Assembly (NCBI GenBank): GCA_958438185.1
Contig: CAUBQU010000070.1
Location: 1-6,908, forward strand
Origin: an uncultured Oscillospiraceae bacterium
GTDB lineage: Bacteria > Bacillota > Clostridia > Oscillospirales > Oscillospiraceae
Reading direction: 5' to 3'
Length of the DNA stretch: 6,908 nucleotides
Shown in pieces: positions 1 through 5,064 of this stretch. Every line of letters starts with the position of its first letter. Position 1 is the first letter of the stretch. The position numbers were made by a program, and so were the translations under genes. Below the pieces are notes generated by a model. It ran no database searches. It saw only the letters and a program-made list of their open reading frames with translations, and was not told where the DNA came from.

Positions 1-38
1 GCCCGGGCCCGCTGGACGACTGCGGGGGAATATGCCAT
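1..38 (-). CDS. start of a further gene, possibly DnaC/DnaI-like helicase loader ATPase (partial)
   Basis: Only 12 complete codons and two bases of the next are visible: MAYSPAVVQRAR. The start is well supported by GGGAGGT eight bases upstream and by its place 23 bases after the dnaD-like gene. The identity is inferred. DnaD-domain genes in Clostridia are often followed by an IstB/DnaC-like AAA+ ATPase that loads the replicative helicase, and such proteins often begin with a basic, Arg-rich helix. No ATP-binding motif falls within the window, so the function cannot be confirmed from this sequence. Confidence 0.5.
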   Translation of the reverse strand, partial: MAYSPAVVQRAR

Positions 39-55
39 ATGCCGTTACCTCCCTT
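39..55 (-). promoter_or_regulatory. strong ribosome-binding site for the gene running off the left edge
   Basis: On the minus strand AAGGGAGGTAA (45-55) contains GGGAGGT (47-53), 8 bases before an ATG at 36-38. It lies wholly in the 23-base gap after the dnaD-like stop, which supports a real new gene starting here. Confidence 0.75.
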
Positions 56-61
56 GCCGGG

Positions 62-949
62 TCACTCCCGGCTCTCTTCCTGGACCAAACGCGCAATGGC
101 CGCCTTGGCCATGGGGCTGACTGCCGGAGCTGCCTGCTCCTGCCGCCCCTTCGGTGCCCGCTCCGCTGCCTCGATCCCGGCGACGGTATGCAGGTTTTTC
201 TGATCCCAATTGAGTAGAATTTTATTCATGTACTGCCATTTGAGGCCCCCGGTATTCAGGCAGGTGCGCTCATAGGCCAGCTGCAGCTCCGGCAGGTCAA
301 AGCCCATGCCCAGCCAGCTGCGGATATAATGCTCCTCCGCCGCCGTGAGCCGCCGCCCGGAAAGCTGCAGCATCTGCCGCACCCGGCCGATCTGGCTTTG
401 AAGCTGCAGCTGATTCTGGACGAAAGCCGCCGCCTGCTCCATGGTGTCGATCCCATCGTCGGCCCAGCGGTAGGCCTCTTTCTCCATCATCCGGAAGGAG
501 GGGGCGCGCAGATTGCCCCGGGCCCGGTTGCGCTCGACGCAAAAATGCACCAGGATCGCCACCACTTCCATGGGCAGGTCTAAATAATCCAGCATCCCCA
601 AGAGGATCTTCAGATCCTCGTTGGACAGCAGCCGCCCCAGCTCCCGCTGAATTTCACCCACCAGCTGGGAAAAGCGCTTATCCCGCTCCATATGGCGGGA
701 GACGTCCTCCTCGGTATAGACGGGGCTGTGATCCTGCGGCAGGCGGCGATCCGGCTTCTGCAGCAGCCCCAGCTGCCGCAGGCTGGCAGCCGCCTGCTCC
801 AATTTTGCCGCAGGCAACTGCAGGGCGCTGCCCGCTTGGGACAGCGTGCCGCCGGACCGCAAGTATAAATACAACAGCGCCGCATCGCCCGCACCGGCGC
901 TGATCAGCTTCCGGACATCGAGCAGCGGTATTTGCAAAAGCTCCTCCAT
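62..949 (-). CDS. DnaD-domain replication initiation protein
   Basis: A 295-residue cytoplasmic protein of the DnaD/DnaB(Bacillus) type, which remodels origin DNA and helps recruit the replicative helicase. The N-terminal part (about 1-75) fits a winged helix: LLQIPLLDVRKLI, then an AALLYLYLRSGG helix and a LQLPAAKLEQA recognition helix. Two DnaD (DDBH2-type) domains follow. The first is at about 93-178 (ELGRLLSNEDLKILLGMLDYLDLPMEVV region and SFRMMEKEAYRWADDGI). The second is at about 191-255 and ends in the family motif YxxxIxxxW as Y240-MNK-I244-LLN-W248. A polar, Ala-rich linker (257-280) leads to a short C-terminal helix, AKAAIARLVQEE. The ATG at 949 has AAGGA (958-962) 8 bases upstream. 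It starts 30 bases after the PBP2 stop and ends 23 bases before the next gene. A chromosomal primosome role is likely, since there are no phage genes nearby. No symbol is given because the ortholog (DnaD or DnaB of Bacillus) cannot be fixed. Confidence 0.9.
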   Translation of the reverse strand: MEELLQIPLLDVRKLISAGAGDAALLYLYLRSGGTLSQAGSALQLPAAKLEQAAASLRQLGLLQKPDRRLPQDHSPVYTEEDVSRHMERDKRFSQLVGEIQRELGRLLSNEDLKILLGMLDYLDLPMEVVAILVHFCVERNRARGNLRAPSFRMMEKEAYRWADDGIDTMEQAAAFVQNQLQLQSQIGRVRQMLQLSGRRLTAAEEHYIRSWLGMGFDLPELQLAYERTCLNTGGLKWQYMNKILLNWDQKNLHTVAGIEAAERAPKGRQEQAAPAVSPMAKAAIARLVQEESRE

Positions 950-979
950 AGATGCATTCCTTCCTGGTTCTATGCCGCT

Positions 980-3043
980 TTACTGCAGCAGCCCCTCCTG
1001 GGGCGAAGTCTCACGCTGCACGGTGGTCGAGAAATAATAATCCAGGATCTCCTTGGCGACCTTACCCAGGTTGCCGCCCTGAGCGCCCTTTTCCACATAG
1101 ACGGAAATGGCGATCTCCGGATCGTCCGCCGGGGCAAACAGGACAAACGAAGCGTTATCCGAGCCCTCTGCGCCGTGCTGCGCCGTGCCGGTCTTACAGC
1201 AGACGGCAACGTCGTAATTTTCAAAAATATTCTTCGCCGTGCCCTCCGTCGCGCACAGGCGCATCCCGGTGAAGACACAGTCAATGGCCTCCTGGGACAT
1301 ATCCAGCGTCGAGGCGACCTGCGGCGTTTTCTCCTCCAGCAGGGTCTGATAGTCGCCGGAGATGATCTTTTTCAGGAAATGCGCCTCGTAGCGCGTGCCC
1401 TTATTGGCCAGCGCCGTGGTATAGACGCACATCTGCAGCGGCGTGAATTTATTCTCCGACTGGCCGATGGACGCCATCAGCGTATCGGCGCCGTACCAGC
1501 CGGACTGGTCCGGGTCATCGGCATACAGCTTTTTCTTTGTCTCCGGGTTGGCGCGGTAGCCGTCGGCATTGGCGATCTCCACACCGGTATCCTCGCCCAG
1601 GCCCAGCTGCTTTGCCGTTTTGTCGATGGCGTCGATCCCCGTCCGGCGGCCGACTTCGTAGAAGTAATAGTTGCAGGAGACGGAGATCGCCTGCATCATA
1701 TCGACGACGCCGTGGGTGACACCGGAGGCCGTATAGATATAACAGGCGGGCTGGTAGTCATCGTAATACCGGTAGATGCCTTGGTCCTCGATCTGCAGAT
1801 ACCGGCTGGCCGTGCCGCTGTCGATGGTGGCAATGGCGGTGACCATTTTATAGATCGAGCCGGGGGGATAGATCGCGCTCAGGGCGCGGTTGTACAGCGG
1901 CGCCGTCTCATCCGCATTGAGCTTGTTGAAATCCTCCGTGTAGGTCGCAAGATTGAACGTCGGATAGCTGGCGCTGGCCAGGACCTCGCCGGTCTTGACG
2001 GACATGACGACGGCAGCGCCGCCCTCGGCGTCCTTGCCCTCACCGTCCTTGCCGACGCCGTTCTCCCGCAGATCCAAAATACAGCTCTCCAGCGCCTTTT
2101 CCGCCACCGCCTGCAGGTCGATATCAATGGTGAGCTCCACGTTATTGCCCGCCTTGGGCTCCACCGCGTAATGCTCATCGACGACCTCGCCGTTGGAGGT
2201 CACCGTCGTCAGCCGGATGCCGTCGGTCCCGTGGAGATAGGACTCGAAGGATTTTTCCAGCCCGTCCTTGCCCACGTAGGCGTTCATGGAGTAGTCCTGC
2301 TCCTTGTACTTTTTGTATTCGTCGCTGTCCATCAGGCCGACCCGGCCGAGAATATGGGCAGCGTAGGGGGTGTTGTACTCCCGGACCGTCGTCGTCTCCA
2401 CGCTCATGCCGGGGATATCCAGCTCCATCAGCGCCGCAAGGTCCGTCGAATTCACATCGGCAACGAGGACATATGGGTCCAGGGACGCGCAGCTGCGCAG
2501 CTTGAGCTCATACCGCAGACCCAGGACCTTCCGCGCCTCCGCCTCATCCCAATCATTGGGGATCTTGTAGACGGATTTCATCAGCTTGATGATCTGCTGG
2601 GCAGAAATATCCGCGTCCCAGGTATAGGCGTTCAAATACGCGCGGAAATAGCCCTGCCACGCCTCGGGCATCTCCTCCAGCGTGTAGGCATAGGGCTTCT
2701 CCGCCGTGATGGGCAGATGGTCCGCGTAGTCGATGCCCAGCTTGTCGCACAGGCGCACCAGCCGCAGCAGGTCCTCATTGGGACTCTCGGAATTAAAGAG
2801 CACATAGTCGTTGATGATAACATTGTAGCTGGCCCGGTTCGAGACCAGGATATTGCCGTTGCGGTCCAGAAACTGGCCGCGGGAGGCGGAGACATTCGTC
2901 TGGTAGGTATAGGTTGAGATCGAGCTGTCGCCGTCCGTGGCGTTGACCACCTGGACAATATACAGCCGGAAGGCAAAAAAGCCCAAGAGCGCCGCCAGCA
3001 ATACAAAGAAGACGGCGACCCGTTTTTGTGTGATTCGTTCCAT
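980..3043 (-). CDS. mrdA: class B penicillin-binding protein 2 (elongasome DD-transpeptidase)
   Basis: A membrane-anchored transpeptidase that cross-links peptidoglycan during cell elongation; the catalytic part is outside the membrane. It has 687 residues, within the PBP2 range. A short cytoplasmic start (MERITQKR) leads into one transmembrane helix (about 9-33). The dimerisation/pedestal region follows, with SRGQFLDRNGNILVSN (54-69) and GRVG (233-236). A Gly/Lys/Glu/Asp-rich stretch (329-342) precedes the transpeptidase domain, which opens with GGAAVVMSVKTGEVLA. All three active-site motifs are present: S396-I-Y-K399 (PPGSIYK), S456-C-N458 and K617-T-G619. The ATG at 3043 is chosen because it puts the membrane helix at the N-terminus; the open frame upstream to 3190 is mreD read in another frame. 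The domain carries ten cysteines, including Cys615-Cys616 next to KTG. The position after mreD argues for PBP2 over the division FtsI or sporulation SpoVD types, although the symbol could equally be pbpA in Firmicutes. Confidence 0.95.
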   Translation of the reverse strand: MERITQKRVAVFFVLLAALLGFFAFRLYIVQVVNATDGDSSISTYTYQTNVSASRGQFLDRNGNILVSNRASYNVIINDYVLFNSESPNEDLLRLVRLCDKLGIDYADHLPITAEKPYAYTLEEMPEAWQGYFRAYLNAYTWDADISAQQIIKLMKSVYKIPNDWDEAEARKVLGLRYELKLRSCASLDPYVLVADVNSTDLAALMELDIPGMSVETTTVREYNTPYAAHILGRVGLMDSDEYKKYKEQDYSMNAYVGKDGLEKSFESYLHGTDGIRLTTVTSNGEVVDEHYAVEPKAGNNVELTIDIDLQAVAEKALESCILDLRENGVGKDGEGKDAEGGAAVVMSVKTGEVLASASYPTFNLATYTEDFNKLNADETAPLYNRALSAIYPPGSIYKMVTAIATIDSGTASRYLQIEDQGIYRYYDDYQPACYIYTASGVTHGVVDMMQAISVSCNYYFYEVGRRTGIDAIDKTAKQLGLGEDTGVEIANADGYRANPETKKKLYADDPDQSGWYGADTLMASIGQSENKFTPLQMCVYTTALANKGTRYEAHFLKKIISGDYQTLLEEKTPQVASTLDMSQEAIDCVFTGMRLCATEGTAKNIFENYDVAVCCKTGTAQHGAEGSDNASFVLFAPADDPEIAISVYVEKGAQGGNLGKVAKEILDYYFSTTVQRETSPQEGLLQ

Positions 3044-3056
3044 AGTCAGTCCCCAA
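3044..3056 (-). promoter_or_regulatory. weak ribosome site and stop-restart junction at mreD/PBP2
   Basis: The minus strand reads TTGGGGACTGACT and then the ATG at 3041-3043. The mreD TGA (3046-3048) is only two bases from the PBP2 ATG. The only Shine-Dalgarno-like element is GGGGA (3050-3054), which is weak. This suggests PBP2 is translated mainly by ribosomes that have just finished mreD (inference). Confidence 0.5.
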
Positions 3057-3564
3057 TTTTCGCGATCAAACGCGACAGGTAATAAAACACCGGGCATCCC
3101 ACCAGCGACAGAAGCGCGCCAGGCAGCAGCACCAGCAGATATTGCATCGGCTCCACCGACCCCAGCAGCAGCCGCAGCAGGAAAATGCAAGTCTCATTGA
3201 CGAGCCACGCCCCCAGGCAGCACAGCGCGCTGGCAAGCAGCGTGTGATAAAACAGCGCCCGGCACAGCCATGCGCAGAACACCGCCGAAAAAGTCAGCAC
3301 CGCGATGCTGAGATAGCCAAAGTCCGCGCCCGCCAGCGCCAAAACGGTACTGGCGCACAGGGCAAAGACACCGCCGCGCTCCTGCCCCTCCTGCAGCGCG
3401 ACGCAAATGATACACGCCGGCAGCAGATTCAGCTTTACGCCGAAGATCGACAGGCGGCTGAGGATCGTGCCCTGCAGCGCCATGGCCAGCAGAAACATCG
3501 CCCCATAGACCGCCCAGCGGAGGAAGAAGATCCACTGCTTCCGGGTGATATGCAGCTTATTCAT
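3046..3564 (-). CDS. mreD: rod shape-determining protein MreD
   Basis: A 172-residue, strongly hydrophobic membrane protein of the usual MreD size, lying between mreC and PBP2 as expected. About five or six membrane spans can be drawn, near residues 12-31, 44-57, 66-82, 84-101, 106-134 and 141-165. The GVKLNLLPACIICVALQEG stretch (42-60), followed by a G-rich helix, is typical of clostridial MreD. MreD bridges MreC and the elongasome synthases in the membrane; its biochemical role is not well defined. The ATG at 3564 is supported by AAAGGAG (3570-3576) with a 5-base gap, the clearest ribosome site in the operon. Six cysteines lie in or near the membrane helices. The family diverges fast in sequence, so the call rests on size, topology, the G-x-K-x-N-L-L-P segment and gene order. 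Confidence 0.9.
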   Translation of the reverse strand: MNKLHITRKQWIFFLRWAVYGAMFLLAMALQGTILSRLSIFGVKLNLLPACIICVALQEGQERGGVFALCASTVLALAGADFGYLSIAVLTFSAVFCAWLCRALFYHTLLASALCCLGAWLVNETCIFLLRLLLGSVEPMQYLLVLLPGALLSLVGCPVFYYLSRLIAKIGD

Positions 3565-3580
3565 GCCTTCTCCTTTCCGC

Positions 3581-3596
3581 CGCGGTCCAAGCCGCG
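3581..3596 (-). other. GC hairpin just after the mreC stop codon
   Basis: CGCGG (3581-3585) and CCGCG (3592-3596) form a 5-bp stem with a 6-base loop. It starts one base past the mreC TAA (3598-3600) and ends 4 bases before the mreD ribosome site (AAAGGAG, 3570-3576). No U-run follows, so a terminator is unlikely. The layout (stop, hairpin, ribosome site, ATG) repeats that of the U32-maf junction. Confidence 0.35.
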
Positions 3597-3597
3597 T

Positions 3598-4431
3598 TTA
3601 TTCATTGACATATTCCGTGATCACAAAGACCTGCTCAAGCGAATCCAACTCCGCCGCCGGGTCGATGATCGCGTATTTGGCGACGCCGGTGCCATCCAGC
3701 CCGGCATCGACGACATAGCCCAGGATCAGGCCCCGGGGGTAGAGGGTCGAGCCGGTGGTCACCACCTGGTCGTTGTTGCGGATGACGGCGTCCGTCGCCA
3801 GGTAATCCATCCGGAGGCGATCAGAGCCGTCGCGCTGGTACGCGCCCTGGACGATGCCGTTATAGCCGGAGGACGAAAGCGTCGCGGAGACCTGCAGGGA
3901 GGAATCCAGGATCGTCGTCACCGTGGCCCAGTTCGTTCCAACCTCTGTCACCAAGCCGACGACCTGGCCCTGCTCCGTCGTGACACACATATTCTCGGCA
4001 ATGCCGGAATTTTTCCCCTTGCCGATGGTGAATGTATTTTTCCAATTGCTGGAATCCCAGCTGATGATATAGGCGGAGACGAGCTGATAGTCCTCATGCT
4101 CCTGGGTCAGGCCCAGCAGCTGGCGCATTTTCTCATTCTCCCGCTGCAGCGCGTCGGCGGTACGGACTTCGTCTTCCATCGAGGCGATGCGCTCTTTCAG
4201 ATACTCATTTTCCGCCTGCAGCGATTCATAGCGGAAGACATAGTTATAAAAGCGCTCCGCCGTGCGGGTCACGGCAGAGACCGTGGCGTTGACCGGCGTC
4301 ATCAGCGACTGCACAAAATTCTTCCCGGAGGAAACCCCGGCAGCAACTGCGCTGCCGACGGCGACCAGGACCGCCAGGATCACTGCCGCCAGAAAAATGC
4401 GCTTTGTTTTGGATGTGAACAGCTTATTCAA
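3598..4431 (-). CDS. mreC: rod shape-determining protein MreC
   Basis: MreC is a bitopic membrane scaffold of the elongasome. It links cytoplasmic MreB and MreD to PBP2 outside the membrane and helps activate PBP2. From the chosen TTG the protein has 277 residues, the usual size. It has a basic N-terminus (KLFTSKTKR), one transmembrane helix at about 11-33, a coiled coil at about 60-105 (ESLQAENEYLKERIASMEDE region, then QRENEKMRQLLGL), and the beta-barrel part with NTFTIGKGKNSGI (132-144), GQVVGLVTEVG (155-165) and TTILDSS (172-178). It ends close to the last beta strand, with no long tail. The TTG start is preferred because GAGGTGA lies 5 bases upstream and because it puts the membrane helix at the usual depth; GTG at 4438-4440 would add three residues. 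TTG plus the overlap with the maf stop suggests translation coupled to maf. mreB is not the preceding gene, which is unusual. Confidence 0.93.
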   Translation of the reverse strand: MNKLFTSKTKRIFLAAVILAVLVAVGSAVAAGVSSGKNFVQSLMTPVNATVSAVTRTAERFYNYVFRYESLQAENEYLKERIASMEDEVRTADALQRENEKMRQLLGLTQEHEDYQLVSAYIISWDSSNWKNTFTIGKGKNSGIAENMCVTTEQGQVVGLVTEVGTNWATVTTILDSSLQVSATLSSSGYNGIVQGAYQRDGSDRLRMDYLATDAVIRNNDQVVTTGSTLYPRGLILGYVVDAGLDGTGVAKYAIIDPAAELDSLEQVFVITEYVNE

Positions 4432-5032
4432 TCTCCTCACCTCGCACAACGCCGTCCGCCACGCCCAGGACGCGGACGCCAAAGCTGCGCAGCACCTGGG
4501 TCAGGCGGCACACCGGCAGCCCCATGACATTGTAATAATCGCCGCAGATGGCGCTGACAAACAGCGCCGCCCGGCCCTGGATGCCATACGCGCCGGCTTT
4601 ATCCATCGGCTCACCCGTCGCAACATAGGCGCGAATCTCCGAGGCGGACAGGGGGCGGAAGTGGATCTGCGTCTTTTCCGTGAACGTCTCAACCCGCTCG
4701 CCGCACAGGACGCTGACACCCGTCATCACGGTGTGATCCCGGCCGGAGAGCCTGCGCAGCATTGCCTCTGCCTCCGCTTCATCCCGGGGCTTGCCCAGGC
4801 GCTGGCCGTCGATGCAAACCAGGGTGTCGGCAGCGATGATGCAGGCGCCCTGGGGCGCCCGGGCCAGAACGGCCTCCGCCTTTAATCGGCTGACCCGGCC
4901 GATCTCTTCCTCGACCGGCTTTGCAAGGTCCATCCATTCGTCCGCCGCGGCGGACATCACTTGAAATTGCAGCCCCATCAGCTCCAGCAGCTGCCGCCGC
5001 CGGGGGGATTGCGATGCTAAAATCAGTTCCAT
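4424..5032 (-). CDS. maf: Maf family nucleoside triphosphate pyrophosphatase (dTTP/UTP type)
   Basis: A 202-residue cytoplasmic protein, the normal Maf length. It would hydrolyse dTTP/UTP and possibly modified pyrimidine nucleotides to the monophosphate and pyrophosphate, a house-cleaning role; Bacillus Maf is also linked to inhibition of septation. Visible motifs in order: the N-terminal phosphate-binding SQSPRRRQLL (7-16), E32, K51 in RLKAEAV, AADT with the likely catalytic Asp69, GKP (80-82), GRDHTVMTGV (97-106) and DKAGAYGIQG (144-153) with Gln152. The AYGIQG form fits the YhdE-like dTTP/UTP subgroup rather than the m7GTP-specific YceF subgroup. The ATG at 5032 is preceded by GAGGAG (5038-5043) with a 5-base gap. 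Its TAA (4424-4426) lies inside the mreC start region, so the two genes overlap by 8 bases. The subgroup call rests on these motifs only. Confidence 0.95.
   Translation of the reverse strand: MELILASQSPRRRQLLELMGLQFQVMSAAADEWMDLAKPVEEEIGRVSRLKAEAVLARAPQGACIIAADTLVCIDGQRLGKPRDEAEAEAMLRRLSGRDHTVMTGVSVLCGERVETFTEKTQIHFRPLSASEIRAYVATGEPMDKAGAYGIQGRAALFVSAICGDYYNVMGLPVCRLTQVLRSFGVRVLGVADGVVRGEEIE
4432..4443 (-). promoter_or_regulatory. mreC ribosome-binding site inside the 3' end of maf
   Basis: On the minus strand GAGGTGA (4437-4443) stands 5 bases before TTG (4429-4431). It matches the extended anti-Shine-Dalgarno pairing well and decides the mreC start. The candidate TTG at 4482 has no such site, and an in-frame GTG at 4438-4440 lies within the site itself. 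Confidence 0.65.
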
Positions 5033-5050
5033 GACTTCTCCTCATGATTC

Positions 5051-5064
5051 CGGCGCTTGCGCCG
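5051..5064 (-). other. short GC hairpin directly after the U32 stop codon
   Basis: CGGCGC-TT-GCGCCG (plus strand) is a perfect inverted repeat that abuts the TAA stop at 5065-5067 and lies just upstream of the maf ribosome site (GAGGAG at 5038-5043). A realistic fold is a 5-bp stem with a 4-base loop. No U-tract follows on the minus strand, so it does not look like an intrinsic terminator. It could affect mRNA stability or how strongly downstream genes are expressed, but that is inference. Confidence 0.4.

Noticed and set aside
39..61. Possible stem around the ribosome site of the left-edge gene
   Set aside because: Only three base pairs can be drawn; no support for a regulatory fold or terminator.
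950..979. Possible weak stem (GCAT/ATGC) in the PBP2-dnaD spacer holding the ribosome site in its loop
   Set aside because: Only four base pairs around a 14-base loop; too weak to call.
932..2917. 661-codon open frame on the plus strand opposite PBP2
   Set aside because: It is antisense to a gene with all PBP2 motifs. In GC-rich genes TTA, CTA and TCA codons are rare, so the opposite strand stays open. The translation is rich in Arg, Gly, Val, Ile and Asp with no domain, and no good ribosome site was seen.
3044..3190. N-terminal extension of PBP2 up to an upstream start at 3190
   Set aside because: The extra 49 residues are Ala/Gly-rich, come from mreD read in another frame, and would bury the membrane anchor; the ATG at 3043 gives a normal PBP2.
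4432..4482. mreC start at the upstream TTG (4480-4482)
   Set aside because: The 17 added residues are maf sequence in another frame, there is no ribosome site ahead of it, and the TTG at 4431 has one at good spacing.
3142..4527. 461-codon plus-strand open frame opposite mreD and mreC
   Set aside because: It spans two well-supported minus-strand genes and their junction, and its translation is biased and without motifs; a shadow frame.
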